Assembly (NCBI RefSeq): GCF_039555335.1
Contig: NC_092640.1
Coordinates: forward strand, 31,874,204-31,938,203
Direction of reading: 5' to 3'
Source of the DNA: Amphiura filiformis
Taxonomy: Eukaryota > Echinodermata > Ophiuroidea > Amphilepidida > Amphiuridae
Length of the DNA: 64,000 bases
Shown: positions 1-13,844 of the stretch, piece by piece
Layout of the letters: each line of letters begins with the position of its first letter
How positions within the stretch are numbered: the first letter of the stretch is position 1
Made by a program: the position numbers and the translations under genes
The notes under the pieces: generated by a model
Told to the model about the DNA's origin: nothing
What the model saw: the letters and a program-made list of their open reading frames with translations, nothing else
Databases searched by the model: none

Positions 1-600
1 TGTGCGTTTGTAAGACGTAGGCATTTCAAAAGAACCAATGAAAATATAGATGGAGAAAATTATTTTTATGTATCCTTTAGAGGTCAATGACTGCGCATCA
101 GGTGTTTTGAAGGTATTGTGAATAATCTAAACATCTTGCTTTGGAACCGAGGACCAAGGTCCAAGCAAAATGTATTTCTTTCACGATACCCGAAAAATAA
201 CTGATGCAAAGTCATTAACCTCATTCATAACCGTCACCTTTAACTTTTCAAATTCCACTTGCGCCACAGTTTATTCTTTTCAATTTGAAAACAAAATACA
301 ATTTTAACGTTATCTTTCATTTTCGCTGGAAAAAATCGCATAAGCGGTCGAGTAAATACCGCTAGCACCAATCACACCAGTGCGCAATCATGCGATGTAC
401 AAATACGGCGGCCAGCACCTGCGTACTAATGTACTACGTCACGAGACGCGGTCATTATAATTTTCAATAACCTGCAATTGCGTCCGCGTATTTAATATTT
501 ATTGTCTGTGATTGGATTAAACACATCACGTCTATTCATAAGGTTATGAATATGTTTAATGTCATTAATGAATACTTGTGTATATAATCATAATAAAAAA
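1..600. other. Left-edge non-coding DNA
   Basis: AT-rich sequence with no recognisable gene, RNA or long repeat. A match to the later duplication units begins at about 600, so this part may be the end of an earlier unit that is cut off by the window edge. Confidence 0.4.
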
Positions 601-3182
601 ATTTTAATAACGCTGAAAACTACTGTTTTACCACTTCACTGTAGCTGTCTTGAGCCATGTGACTCTTTCGCTATCAAAAGACCAACAACAGGAACATTTT
701 GACTTACTGGCATTTTACGCTTTTTATCACCAGAATAAACTCATACTTATGCATCAGTAGCAAGCCCAAGATCTCTTTTAGCTTAGAAGCAATAGATGTA
801 GGCGAAGGAAAAACAAATTCACTCACATGACATCCAGTCTAGTCAGATGCTCATACGTTGTGGTATTATATTATACTCTCTTGAGTACCCCTTTTCATTG
901 AGTGAATAACTGCATAGGAATGTTGTGTCGCAAAGAATCAATATCACTAACGATATCATCCTTCGGGAAAATATAATTAAAATGATTATAATTATAATGA
1001 AGTTTAACATGCACCTGTAATGTAAACAAAGTAGATGTTACCGTATATTCGCGAGGTTTAACCATTCTAGAAATACGAATGGCACAACAGACGTACGCAC
1101 CTGGTGGTACTACTAACATTTTTACTATGAAGGGTCCCTAAACCTAAACATAGCCGGCACTGGTTTTTTTATAGGACGCTTTAAAAAGCGTCCATTAAAA
1201 ATGGACCTTATTTCAGGTATATTGAGCCCGTTTGCACGGCATTCCCGTCCAGTAGTAACCAGTATTGATTTAGGTTGCACCCATAATGCTATTTGAATTC
1301 AACAATTCAAGACTCTTGAAACTCTAAATCTTCCTAATAAAACTAACTAGTACCTGATCAGAGGGGTTTCTACTTATATTGCATGGAAGGTCGATATCGA
1401 GTTCCATACATAATTTTAAGGCGTTCTTCTAACAATAAATTTTCGTTATAACTTTTATCAATCTGTCCTTTTTCTCAATTTTGATTTTGACCTTTAAGCG
1501 GATTTATATTTTTGATGCCTTGTGAGCATTTATATATAATTATTTCTGATCAGAATGTTATTAGTGAACTGAAATTCATTTAGAGCAGCCATTGAAGTTA
1601 ACTTTCGGAACAGAGAAATTACTGAAGCGAATCTTACTTCCGATCATTGCATGAAAGCGGTACCATCCGATTCGTATGTAATACGCATTTTCATGATATC
1701 GGGTTTGCCTTTAACATGAATTTGTTTTGACTTCAAGTTTCAAGTACCAGCTCACCGGAGACAGAATTCAAGGAGTCAACCCTGATCAGAATTGTGAAAT
1801 TTAGTCAAGTTTACCCTTTTAAAATGACGGAAATGAAAAAATGCCTGCAACTGTCCGTTGCCAATTCAAGCTGTCTAGTTAATCTTGACAAACTGTAGAA
1901 TGATCCGAGGAATTTGTTTTAAAACATTCCTGCTGGTATAATCTTTAAATTCATACATTATGTCGTTCATTGGGCATGCAATAGGTATGCACTACTATAT
2001 GGGTACGAGTACAGATTTATTTTCTTAATAAAAGAGGATAAAGCATCTACAGGTCATACATTGTGATAATACCATTGCTAAGATCACTTGATAATTCCAA
2101 TTCTCATTAATTACTATGGACAAATATAATTTGAGTTTGTATGTACATGTAATGACATTTCTGGACGTCGGATGGTGTTGGTAAAACCAAAGCTTGAAGT
2201 TCTCCGTTGAGTAGAAGGTACTGTTGACGTTATGATATACTCTGTATAAATCATAGTCATATAATATAAACTCCATTTGATCACAATAAAAAATCACGTC
2301 AGATCTATTTATACATTGGGAAATTCCCATAACACAGCATTATCAGTGCATTACATAATACAAACAACCCTGTGGTTAGATAAGACGAATGCGAGAAAGA
2401 GCTAAACGTAAACGTGATTTCGGGGTAGATCTTTGATAATTCTGAAATAAGCTGTAATCTATGAATATAAAGTTGAACACTTGGAATAAGGCATTTCGAA
2501 GGTCCTATACATTCGGCTACTGAACGACGACGATATTGTGGAGTCATCCCGCAAAAATTGGATTGGGTACCTAATTCAATAAGCTTCTTTCAAGTGGAAC
2601 GGCATGGAGAGCTGTTCCTGAACAGCAACAAGTGAGCAGTGAAAGTAATGTCATTTTGAGTGTCGTCCTTGCCAAAGGATTTATATTGCCGAGAAATTAC
2701 ACATGTTGGAACTGATTATTTCAGAGAGTCGTCCGGAACATTGATTCCAACAGTACTATACCAAGAAGAAAATTGCTATATAGATAGGTTAACATAAAAA
2801 AATTGCTAGATAGGTTAACATAATAAATCAGTGTATTTTATTGATTGCAATCGATTGAATGCATTCATGTTTATAGGCAAGAATAATTGTCCAATCGTTA
2901 TACTTATACAAACACTATGTTGTTGTTGTGAAAACTGGGAAAAGTTGTTTTGACCTTGAGTTTTTGTTTCCACTACATGTATAGCTTCTGTCATTGAAGA
3001 AAAGATGAGGCCTCGCCATCAGCGAACTTAATACCAAATATAACAAGTGTCAACACGTGTATGTTTACTTTTTGTTCTTATAATTTTCATATTATTAACT
3101 AAATTATTTCCCTTTAGTAATTTTACAGAACTTTTAGGTAAATGTACCATCGAGATATCCGTACGAGTGCAATACTGCTAAA

Positions 3183-3204
3183 ACCAGAGAAGATCTTCTC
3201 TGGT
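3183..3204. repeat. Perfect 22-bp palindrome
   Basis: The sequence around the central AGATCT reads identically on both strands for 22 bases. The corresponding places in copies 2 and 3 lack it. It could be a foldback scar or a chance palindrome; no function can be assigned. Confidence 0.6.
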
Positions 3205-5537
3205 AACACCAAGCCTGATTTATGTCAATTTATATATGTAATCAGTGTCTCATGACAATGGTCTAGATGAAAATTCCCGGTAAAACTTGAAAGAAAATCA
3301 GTTTGGGAACGTGTTCCAGTTTTCTTTCACCTCCAAGCTCTGTGCTTAAAAGCTTTTATTCATCCAACTCAATTTTGCGTTTTCTAATATGTATAGAATG
3401 TGTGGGCATTTGTAGATTACCATTCTTATACTTCTAGTACACTTTTACTTTTTTAACATTTTGGTTAGGCAAATGGATTACCGGGAATTCAAGCCCTTTG
3501 TGATAAACACAGTATAGTAGCAAACATTATTGATACCATAACGTGATCACTTTACACCGAACAGTTGCATGAAATGACCATCCGGCTTTTAAGGCGACAA
3601 TTACATTATAATATGTAGTACGTTAACTCTCGAGAGGTATAAAAAGTCATTTTAGTGATTGCTTCTGCCATTTTTAGAAGCAAATTGAAAGTACTTAAAA
3701 CCAGAGGCAAAAAAAAAAATTGAGTATGCGGGAAGTGCAAAATGTTACACACGAAGCAAGGAAACAATACCCACGCATTGTTATGATTGTAGAAACAGCA
3801 GAGGTATCATTGCCTTTCTTTTTCCGTGAATCTACAAATCCATATAATTTTCTCTTCTGTCTCATATGTGAAACCTAGATTTCTGTTTGCTATGGGCAGA
3901 CCTATTTTTCCATAAAACCACAATCATACTAATGTTGTTCAAAATCTTGTTTATCTGTGGGTTTTTCACATAGAAACCCTGTTTGCCAATGTTGGAATTG
4001 TTACTACTCCTACCTTGTTTTCTGTGATGCGGGGTTTCCGTCAGGAGAGAGACAAAGCCTTAGCATCATTATTACAAAGCTCTCCATAATCATGATTTTC
4101 TTCTTTACAATATCAAAGTTGGCGCCAAACATTAACTAAGGTAATCTTGTTGTACACCTTAGGGCAGTCTGTCTGATACATGCTTAACGATGTGGGCAGA
4201 TTTAGTATTGGATCCTAAAAAAAGTGAATAATCTTAGAAACATTGTGTGTTTTCCTCCCATTTATTTCTTGAATTTTGTACGAATATAGCGAAGAAAAAT
4301 AGTATTAATACATGCTTAGACATGATAGCCCTAATAGTGAATTCGTAAACAAATATTGACTGCTCAGGGAAATGATATGCAGATAATTGCAGAAACAATA
4401 CTAAAATAACATTTCACATGGAAATTGGCACAAGTGTCGTGTAAATTTGTGTCGATGCCAGGCATTTGACCCATATCACTACGCAATGTACCAAAGTGAC
4501 ACCTGATCTTCATCACAGAAAAAAAAACGCTTTCACTACTTCCTACTAACGACCTTGCATCATTACATACCTTGAAGGTGTTTGATCCGAGCCGATCGGA
4601 TATTTTTTTCGAAATTGAACTCCATGTATGATTTAAACAATATAGCAAGCATGAATCTTTAATTACCCAATAGGTGCAGTAATATCACAAGAGGCAGAAG
4701 CCGCCCTCGACGACTCCCCCTTCACTCATCATTTTCATCACCAAAATAATATATAAAGAAATAAAGAAGAAGAGAGGGCGTCTGAATAGATCATTTTCGG
4801 GTTATGAAACAGGTTGTCACTTTTGAATTGTTGCTAAAGTCTAACATTTATCCCCAATAGCAATAAGATATCATGAGCGGTTCTCATTGAATCGCTTATA
4901 TTAGACTACTTTGATATGGTGCAAACACTCATACAACCAACAGTCAGCCCCAAACCAATCAATTTTATAAGACTCTTCCACGTGAGTTGTTCATTTTCCT
5001 TTCTTAACTTCAAAATACTTTTTTCACAAAAAAACACAAGAAAATTGATAACTTTGCACAAAAAAGTATGTCAGGGATCTTTATGGAAGTCAATCTTGCC
5101 TTTAACAAGTACAAGTTGTTTATGGTATTATCACAGCTCCCTTTATATGATATACGTTAATTAATTCAAATACTAAGACATGTGTGTACGTGAATACTGA
5201 CAAACTATGACTTTGACTTCGGGAGGATTTTTGTTAAGACGTTCACTAAGTCATTGTTGTACTGCTGAAAAAAGGTCTTCAAAAGTTTTCATAACATTTT
5301 CTTGGTTTGTGAGTTTCTCAGTTTTTAAAACAAATTTTTCCTTGTAGTTCAAGGTGAGGTAGAATAAGTATACCGATAAAACTATTGAGTTCAGCTACAT
5401 TTTTCACAGTTTTATGTACATTTATTGTGGTAATACATGGACGTAAGGCAGTATGATAAACCATGTTTCACTTTTCAAATGCATGGAATGAGATTGAGTG
5501 CTGCTGATAACAACGCAGAGGTCTTTCTAATTGGTTT

Positions 5538-5912
5538 CCCGGGGGGCCACTGGTCATTGACAAGGGGGTATCATGCGTGGCCACGAAGTTTCAAATAGCA
5601 CCCTAAACAACTATTTACGAGGTCTTATTTTTGCCCCCATTAGCAGCAAGTAAATCAGTCATATTTTGACTCTAAACCCTTCATGATAACTGGGAAAACA
5701 CAAATTCAAAAGTTTATAACTTTTAACCTTTATTACCTACTACATTTGTTTCAAAGGACCCTAAACACTACCCTTTTTCTCATACTTCCTTGTTTTAGAT
5801 ACTCTATTCAAGATACGTAAGTACAGTGCCTGATCATGAAAAAAGACCCTTTTTACTTGAATCTTTGGCCACGCATGATACCCCCTGGTCAATGACCAGT
5901 GGCCCCCCTGGG
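5538..5912. mobile_element. 375-bp MITE with 8-bp target duplication
   Basis: The ends are inverted repeats of about 45 bp (left CCCGGGGGGCCACTGG, right CCAGTGGCCCCCCTGGG) and are flanked by the direct repeat ATTGGTTT at 5530-5537 and 5913-5920. The paralogous place near 12.99 kb in copy 2 lacks the insert, which confirms the boundaries. It is non-coding. An 8-bp target duplication fits hAT- or P-type transposition; the family is inferred from that only. Confidence 0.85.
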
Positions 5913-6065
5913 ATTGGTTTACATTTTGAAAGCTGGAAAGTCACTGGAGCAGTACATCTATACCAATAACGAAAGTAAAGCTGGTGGAGACCATTTAATG
6001 GTGCTCTAATATGACTGTCAGTCATGGATCATGGACCTAACAGAATGATATAAGCAGCAAAACTA

Positions 6066-6205
6066 ATGATTTTGCAACGAAATTACATGCTACAGAATTA
6101 TGCTGAACATCAAATGAATGTACAGGATAACTTCACGGAGACTGTCCGAGTAAGGGCCCGTCAATTCAAATTTCTGGATCACGTACCTCGCCTTTCAGGC
6201 AACGG
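6066..6205 (+). pseudogene. Short coding-like remnant, possibly LINE RT C-terminus
   Basis: A frame containing MNVQDNFTETVRVRARQFKF then LDHVPRL is conserved at 13,121-13,230 in copy 2, where most of the few substitutions are synonymous or conservative. The pattern RARQFKFLDHV resembles the RxxRxxFxGH motif found after the reverse transcriptase domain in several LINEs; the broken LINE in this window carries a similar RRLKFAGHCAR stretch. It has no upstream RT domain here. It may instead be an exon of an unrecognised gene. Confidence 0.35.
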
Positions 6206-6364
6206 GCATAATGCAACGACCTGTACACCCAACCATAGAAAGCCTACAAAACACTGTTGTTATAGTTTATTCAGCTCTTATGCAGCCATAACAAATTGCA
6301 TAAACGGTCCAAGCTCATATTATTTGTTGGTAACTTGAAAGAGATGTTAAAAAGAAAAACATAC

Positions 6365-6720
6365 AAACAATATTAGTTTTACTGTTAACAATGGGCATTA
6401 TAGATGCTTATACCAGAAACAAAACAGGGATCAGTTGTGGGACATAAAGCAAAAGGGGAAACACTATTTAGAATCGTAATACAATGTGTGTGTACTTTAA
6501 GTTCCTGATTGGCCATAATGATATTTGCTTAATATCATTTAGCAGTTGATAAGCAAAGACAGGTTAGCTGCATATAGAATCCTTTGCAGTTTTACTGTAA
6601 ACAATGGGCATGGGTATTAGAAAAGCTTATACCAGAAACAAAACAGGAATCAGTTGTGACACATAAAATTAAAGTGGAAAACTACAGCGTAATACAGTTC
6701 TTCATTGGCCATAATGATAT
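6365..6720. repeat. Internal duplication within copy 1
   Basis: A block of about 100 bp beginning near TTTTACTGTTAACAATGGGC (about 6376) recurs near 6590 with GCTTATACCAGAAACAAAAC in both. Copy 2 has a single counterpart near 16,140. This is a small local tandem duplication in copy 1, non-coding. Confidence 0.6.
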
Positions 6721-7069
6721 TTGCTTAATGTTATGGAGCAGTACTTAATCAGAGAAAGGCAGCTGCAGAACCCATTGCAATGATTAAGAACATACCTGTA
6801 AAGACAATTAATTATGTAAGATTTATACAAGTATTAGGTACTTTTACACATTTATATGTCATTGCCCGAGCTATTAGACAAGATGGTTTTATTTTATATT
6901 CTAGAATGCAAAGAAAATGTAGGAAAATGGGAATATTTTTAAGTATTACATTAATTGATCTGACTAAATTGTACACTTGTTTGATATAAACTGACAAAAT
7001 CAGACAAAACGGTTGCCTATAGAAATGTCAAGGCTAGAATAATTGTCATGTGTGGTTTACAGTGTTTTA

Positions 7070-7103
7070 ACACGATCCAAAACTTAAAAGTTTTGGATCG
7101 TGT
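7070..7103. repeat. Perfect hairpin with 16-bp arms
   Basis: The arms ACACGATCCAAAACTT and its reverse complement are separated by two bases. Copy 2 (near 16,640) keeps only the right arm. The left arm was therefore gained in copy 1 or lost in copy 2, for example by a templated foldback event. Confidence 0.7.
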
Positions 7104-8112
7104 ATCCGCAAGTGTGTATCTGAAACCATATGAGTACGCTTTATGCCTAATAGCAAACTGTAATAGCATAAATATTTACCCACTTGATCGAGATGACATC
7201 AAAACCACTACGCGTGTAAAAGGTGTAGAGAGGAACGTCCTTGAGTATATCTTAATGTTGTTGATAACCTGTAAGCCAGGTGTATAATTTAAATAAACAA
7301 TCTTTTCAAAATATTTTTGTTTTGGATTTGATACATATATCATATGCGTCTTGCAAGAATATTGTCATTACACCAAAAGAGATGATATCTTTTCGCAAAA
7401 TACTTGAGTGTTTGCAAAATACTTGAGCGCCATGTCATTTCTGATCAAAGTACTTGATTTGAGTTAAAAAAACAAGCTTATCGTCACCGCTAGCGCTAAC
7501 CCTACTTTAGTAATACCCGGTACATAAAATGCAAATATGGAAAACAAAACATATATTTGCATCATGGGGTGAAATCGTATATACGAGCGGTGTAAGGGGA
7601 AAGAATTGATGTTTTGTCTTGTATTTTGTATTCAAGATATAGTTTTGAAAATAGAGAGTATGATCAACTAATATTGCATTTGGAAGATCCGGGGATTTCA
7701 TAAGCACCAAAATGGATGAAAAAAAAACATTTAAATGCATTCTTTATTCTTGTTTGATGTCAAATATGAATATTTGTGTACAAGATATACATCAAAGAAA
7801 AAAACACAAATGGCACATTTCAAAACATTTCAAATATCAAAGATATGAAAGTTCACAAATTTCATGTAAAAATCAATAGTGCTGAAAAACTACTTTTCTT
7901 CGGTTACTTCGTTGTAGCTATCTTAAGCCATGTGGCTTTGTCGCCCTCAAAAGGTCAAGAAACTGGTTCAAAATTGGAAGAAAGTTTTGAGTTACTAGCA
8001 TCACATATATTGGAAGCATTCACACTTTTTTACTTGTAATTCCCTGGTTTTCACAGAATATGACAGAATTGTTTGGGTTTTGTGAGTGAATGAAGCCTAC
8101 AAGTATGAAATA

Positions 8113-8561
8113 GTATACAAATATTAACTGTCTATGAGTGTGATGGTCGAAATATAATCACGAGGTGAAAGATGGATTGTTCCTTTCCACGAGCCGGAAC
8201 GGCGAGTGGAATGGAACAATACATCTTTCACCGAGTGATAATATTTCGACCATTACACGAATTCAAGACAGTTAATATTTGTTTTATATCACTCATGCAT
8301 AAATTCTATTACTAAAATACTATTTAAGGTAGGAAATACATTTTTTCATCAACATAACACCATGTTTTGCCGTGATATAGTCACATTTAGGGGTCCACCC
8401 CATTACTAATTTGGCGAGTCCAAGAGTCAGCGCACGGCTTTGCGCAGGCGCACTACTGCAGAGCACATGATGGTAAAGACTATCACACGGAGAGGGTGAT
8501 AGTAAACATGATAAACGGTAATCAACCAATGAACTGTCTAGAATGTATGCATGAGTGATAT
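8113..8561. mobile_element. Composite MITE-like insert with nested inverted repeats
   Basis: Absent from the paralogous place in copy 3 (near 18,750, where AATAGT runs directly into TGTTCTCTT). Two inverted-repeat pairs are seen: CAAATATTAACTGTC near 8118 against GACAGTTAATATTTG near 8267, and TATCACTCATGCAT near 8287 against ATGCATGAGTGATA near 8548. It is either two adjacent MITEs or one nested in another. Non-coding. Confidence 0.65.
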
Positions 8562-9342
8562 GTTCTCTTGTATATGGAGTGAGAGTGGATATCTGCATCA
8601 ATGTGAATATACAAGCGGTACGGTATTTTTTGAAGGCGTTCATCTAATAACTTCATCAATGTGTCCGATTTCTTAATTTGATAACATGATCTTGATTTTT
8701 TGACGGCTAGTGAGAATTTATATATATCCCCTTCCGATGAGTGTATATTATTTTTGATTAGAATGTTATTGTTGAGCTAAACTTCCTTAGAGCAGCCATT
8801 GAAGTCAACTGTAGGAACAGAGAATGATATTGAAGCGAATCGTAATTCCAACCATTCAATTAAAGCGGTACCATCCGATTCGTATTTAATACCCGTTTTC
8901 CCGATACCAGGATTGCCTTTAACAGTAATTTGTTTTGACTTCAAGTTTCAAGTAACAGCTCACCGGAGACAGAATTCAAGGAGTCAACCCTGATCAGAAT
9001 TGGAAACTAAGCGATTACTTGTGGATTTTAGTCAAGTTTTACCCTTTTAACATGAAGGAAGTGCAAAATGCCTGCAACTGTCCGTTCTCAATTCAAGCTG
9101 TCTAGTTAATCTTGACAATTTATAGAATGACCCGAGGAGTTTGTTAAATTTGTTTTATATGTACTAGTATTATAGTTACGGGTAGATAAGAGGATATAAC
9201 ATTCCAGGCATTATGAGAATACCTTCGCTAAGATCACTTGATAATTCCAGTTCCTATCAATTACTATGGACTAATGTAATTGGAGCTTGTGTGTAATGAC
9301 ATCTGTGCAAGTCGAGTGGTGTTGGTAAAGCCAAAGCTTTAA

Positions 9343-9707
9343 AGACCCATTCAGTGATCTGAGCGAAAGTGTGAAAAGATAAAATTTGTTTGTAAATTGC
9401 TTAAAAGTGAAGGATAAGTCATTCAAATTGACATTTGGTATTTTTGAAATGAAAACTGTGGCAGAAAACAGACGTATTCAAAAAGTTGAAGCCCCATTCA
9501 AATACATGTAGCTAATTTATATAATGTCAATGTAAGTTACATATTTATGTAAAATGCCTTATTTTGTCTTAAATGCACGGCTTTCGGCTAAACCACTAGC
9601 AGGCTATGTTATACATCTATAACAATGACAAAGGTAGCAAAATCTGAATTTTGATGATTTTTATGATCGTCTAGACATGCTAGATGAGCAAATCGCTGAA
9701 TGGGCTT
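9343..9707. mobile_element. 365-bp MITE with TTAA target site
   Basis: Flanked by TTAA at 9339-9342 and 9708-9711, with terminal inverted repeats AGACCCATTCAG and CTGAATGGGCTT. Copy 1 lacks it near 2190, giving the empty site. Copy 3 carries it from 19,551 with its right end truncated near 20,524. TTAA targeting suggests mobilisation by a piggyBac-type transposase; that is inference. Confidence 0.8.
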
Positions 9708-12700
9708 TTAAGTTCTTCTATAAGTTGAGCAGGTACTTTTTGGCATTATGTACTCTGTATGAATCAAAATCATGGAATAGCGGAAACTATCATTATAATC
9801 ATGCAAGAGTTATTTGTGTAATGACAGAGTGAAACCTCCTTTGACCACAATAACAAATCATGTCAGATCTATTTTTGCATTGGGAAATTCCCATATGACA
9901 CAGTATTATCATTACATGATACAAAAACAAACCCTGTTTGCATAAGGTAAATGCAAGAAGGAGCCATTAATAGAATGAGGATTTTTGTTACTATTTGAAT
10001 CAATTTTAAACGTGATTTCGGGGTACATCTTTGATAATTATGAAGTGAGCTGTGATCTATGAATTTGGTACCGGAACGTGTTCACAAAGTTGAGCACTTT
10101 GAGTTATTACTAAGGTCACTGAACGAAGGAGATATTGTGGAATCATCCCGAAAAGGGGGATTTATTTTGGTCTTCGTCGTCATGCTGATAACTGACTCAA
10201 TAAGCTTCTAAGGTCTGTCAAGTGGAACGGAATTGAGAGCTATTCCTGAACAGCAACAAGTGAATAGTGAAAGTAACGTATATTTGTGTGTCGTCATTGC
10301 CAAAGAATTTGTAATGCCGAAGAATTATAAAGTTGGAACTGATTATTTCAAAAGTCGTTCGGAACATTGAGTGTAACATAACCTTACTTACATGTTTACT
10401 ATAACTCCGTTTTGTTTGTTTTTCTTATATTTTCAAATTGTTAATATTTCCTTTAATAATTTGCCAGAGCTTTTTGGTAAAAGTGCCATCGACATATAAG
10501 TAAGATTGCTAATACTGCTAACACCAAGCCTGATTTATGTCAATTCATATATGTAATCAGTATCTCATGACAATAGTCTATATAAAATTTCCCGGTAAAA
10601 CTTGAAAGAAAATCAAAAACCAAATCTCGCACAGTTTGGGAACGTGTTCCAGTTTTCTTTCACCTCCAAGCTCTATGCTTAAAAGCTTTTATTCATCCAA
10701 CTCAATTTTGAGTTTTCTAATATGTATAGAATGTGTGGGCATTTGTAGATTACCATTCTTATATATACTTCTAGTATACTTTTACTTTTTTAACATTTTG
10801 GTTAGGCAAATGGATTACCGGGAATTCAAGCCCTTTATGTAAACACAGTAGCAAACATTATTGATGCCATAACGTGATCACTTTACACCGAACAGTTGCA
10901 TGAAATGGCCGTCCGGCTTTTAAGGCGACAATTACATTATAATATGTAGTACTTTAACTCTCGAGAGGTATAAAAAGTCATTTTAGTGATTGCTTCCTTC
11001 TGCCATTTTTAGAAGCAAATTGAAAGTACTTAAAACCAGAGGCAAAAAAAATTGAGTATGCGGGAAGTGCAAAATGTTACACACGAAGCAAGGAAACAAT
11101 ACCCACGCATTGTTTTGATTGTAGAAACAGCAGAGGTATCATTGCCTTTCTTTTTCCGTTAATCTACAAATCCATATAATTTTCTTCTGTCTCATATGTG
11201 AAACCTAGATTTCTGTTTGCTATGGGCAGACCTATTTTTCCATAAAACCATAATCATACTAATGTTGTTCAAATCTTGTTTATCTGTGGGTTTTTCAGAT
11301 AGAAACCCTGTTTGTCAGTGATGGAATTATTACTACTCCTACCTTGTTTTCTGTGATGCGGGGTTTCCGTCAAGAGAGAGACAAAGTCTTAGCATCATTA
11401 TTATAAAGCTCTCCATAATCATGATTTTCTTCTTTCCAATATCAAAGTTGGCGCCAAACATTAACTAAGGTAATCTTGTTGTACACCTTAGGGCAGTCTG
11501 TCTGATACATGCTTAACGATGTGGGCAGATTTAGTATGGGATCCTAAAAAAAGTGAATAATCTTAGAAACATTGCGTGATTTCCTCCCATTTATTTCTTG
11601 AATTTTGTACGAATATAGCGAAGAAAAATAGTATTAATACATATATAGACATCATAGCCCTAATAGTGAATTCGTAAACAAATATTGACTGCTCAGGGAA
11701 ATGATATGCAAATAATTGCAGAAACAATACTAAAATAAAATTTCACATGGTTCTTTGTCAAAATTGACACAAGTGTCTTGTAAAATGTTTGTCGATGCCA
11801 GGCATTTGACCCATATCACTACGCAATGTACCAACGTAACACCTGATCTTAATCACAAAAAACGCTTTCACTTCATTACATACCTTGAAGGTGTTTGATC
11901 CGAGCCGACAGCCGACAACATCAATAATAATCAAGGAGATTAAATTTTAATCGTTGGAAATGTCACAGCTATCTTTTTTTCGAAATTGAACTCCATGTAT
12001 GAATTAAGCAATATAGCAAGCACGAATCTTTAATTACCCAGTAGGTGCAGTAATATCACAAGAGGCAGAAGCCGCCCTCGACGACTCCTCCTTCACTCAT
12101 CATTTTCATCACCAAAATAATATATATATATAAATAAATAAAGAAGAATAGAGGGCGTCTGACTAGATTATTTTCGGGTTATGAAACAGGTTGTCACTTT
12201 TGAATTGTTGCTAAAGTCTAACATTTATCCCCAATAGCAATAAGATATCATGAGCGGTTCTCATTGAATCGCTTATAATTTATTAGACACCTTGATATGG
12301 GGCAATCACTCAGACAACCAACAGTCAGCCCTATAGCAATCAACTGCCTTTAATATTTGTTTTATAAGACTTTTCCTCATGAATTGTTCATTTTCCTTTC
12401 TTAATTTTACTTCACAGAAAATAGTAAAAAGTTTAAACATTAAAAGTTGCACCTAAGTACACAAAAAACAAGAAAATGATAGAAATATTTCATAAATTTG
12501 CAAAAAAAATATGCCAGGTATGTATCTTTATGGAAGTCAATCTTGCCTTTAACAAGTTGTTTACGGTATTTATAACAGCTGCCTGTATATGATAAACGTA
12601 CATTCAAATACCAAGACATAATGTGTACGTGAATACTGACAAACTGTGACTTTGACTTAAGGATTTTTGTCAAGACGTTCACCAAGTCATTGTTGTACCG

Positions 12701-13120
12701 CAGCAAAAAGGTCATCACGAAATTTTACAAGTCTTCACAAAACTTTCTTGGTTTGTGAGTTTCTCAGTTTTTGCAAAAAAAATTTCAATGTAGTTCAAAG
12801 TGAGTAAATACATACCGATAAAATTAATGAGTTCAGCCACATTTGTAACAGTTATATTCGTATGTACATCTCGTTTGGTAATATATCGACGTGAAGTTTA
12901 TGGCAGTGTGATAAACCATGTTTCACGTTTTAAATGCATGGGATTCATGGTGAGATTGAGTGCTGTTGATCTGTAACGACACAAAGGTCGTTCTAATGGG
13001 TATACATTTTGAAACCTGGAAAGTCACTGGAGAAGTACATCTATACCAATAATGAAAGTAAAGCTGTTTGAGACCATTTAATAGTACTCTTATATGACTG
13101 TCATGGATGAATGATATTAC

Positions 13121-13330
13121 ATGCTACAGAATTATCAAATGAATGTACAGGACAACTTTACGGATACTGTCCGAGTAAGGGCCCGTCAATTCAAATTTCT
13201 GGATCATGTACTTCGCCTTTTAGACAATGCAGTTAGCAACCTGGACAACCGATTCTTTTGTTCTGCAAGGCTATCTCAGTCATTTAATGAGGCAATACAA
13301 ACGATCGAATTTGGTGTTGAAATGAGCTAA
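13121..13330 (+). pseudogene. Copy-2 counterpart of LINE-like remnant, disrupted by insertion
   Basis: The frame with MNVQDNFTDTVRVRARQFKF matches the remnant at 6.1 kb in copy 1. After LDHVLRL it runs into the long-inverted-repeat transposon inserted at 13,230, so the last roughly 35 residues are transposon sequence. It is a relic, not a gene. Confidence 0.35.
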
Positions 13331-13844
13331 ATTTTGAGTTACACCTTTTCAATGTAAAATTAATTTTCTCGGCCAAATAAAAAGCAATCATTTTCATTTT
13401 TTCAGTAAATGTCAGGTCAAATTGTAGTGCTTGATACTGTATTTTTTTTTCAAATCCTAGTGTTAAACTTAGGCGTGAAATTCAGTCATTTCGTGTAAGA
13501 TTTTCGATTTTGATAGGCTTAAACTCTGCCCGCGAGCCTTTTTTTGGATCAACATTTTAGCTTTTCAAAGTAATATAGTTCGCTAATGAAGGATTTTTTC
13601 CAACTTTCTAACTCACATCACCGTGAGCGATATATCATAGTTTTGTTAGAATTTCCGTTTTGATTTCACCATTTTTTACTCCAACCTGAACAATTTTCAA
13701 AATCAACGCGTGAAATCTAAGGCTAATACTAGCATTGTGGATCGATATCCCTGGGTTTAATAGGAATACCTGCATGGGTACAGTGTTGCCAGAACTTCAA
13801 TATAGCAACGAAATTCCCAGGCCTAATAGCGCTCCAACTGATCA

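Larger units (their letters stand above)
600..7880. repeat. Segmental duplication, copy 1
   Basis: First of three tandem diverged copies. Colinear anchors seen by eye are GCCATGTGACTC near 653 (variants near 7928 and 18382), the CAGTTTGGGAACGTGTTCC block at 3300 (also 10631 and 21804), CTCGAGAGGTATAAAAAG at 3630 (10961, 29070), and GTCCGAGTAAGGGCCCGTC at 6147 (13170). The block 3300-4260 is nearly identical to 10630-11590. No intact gene is recognised; short open frames are not conserved as proteins, except a possible LINE remnant near 6.1 kb. The copy is interrupted by a 375-bp MITE at 5538-5912. Confidence 0.85.

Noticed and set aside
3630..3660. TATAAAAAG as a conserved promoter in all three duplication copies
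   Set aside because: No transcript or coding start could be tied to it, and its conservation is explained by the recent duplication.
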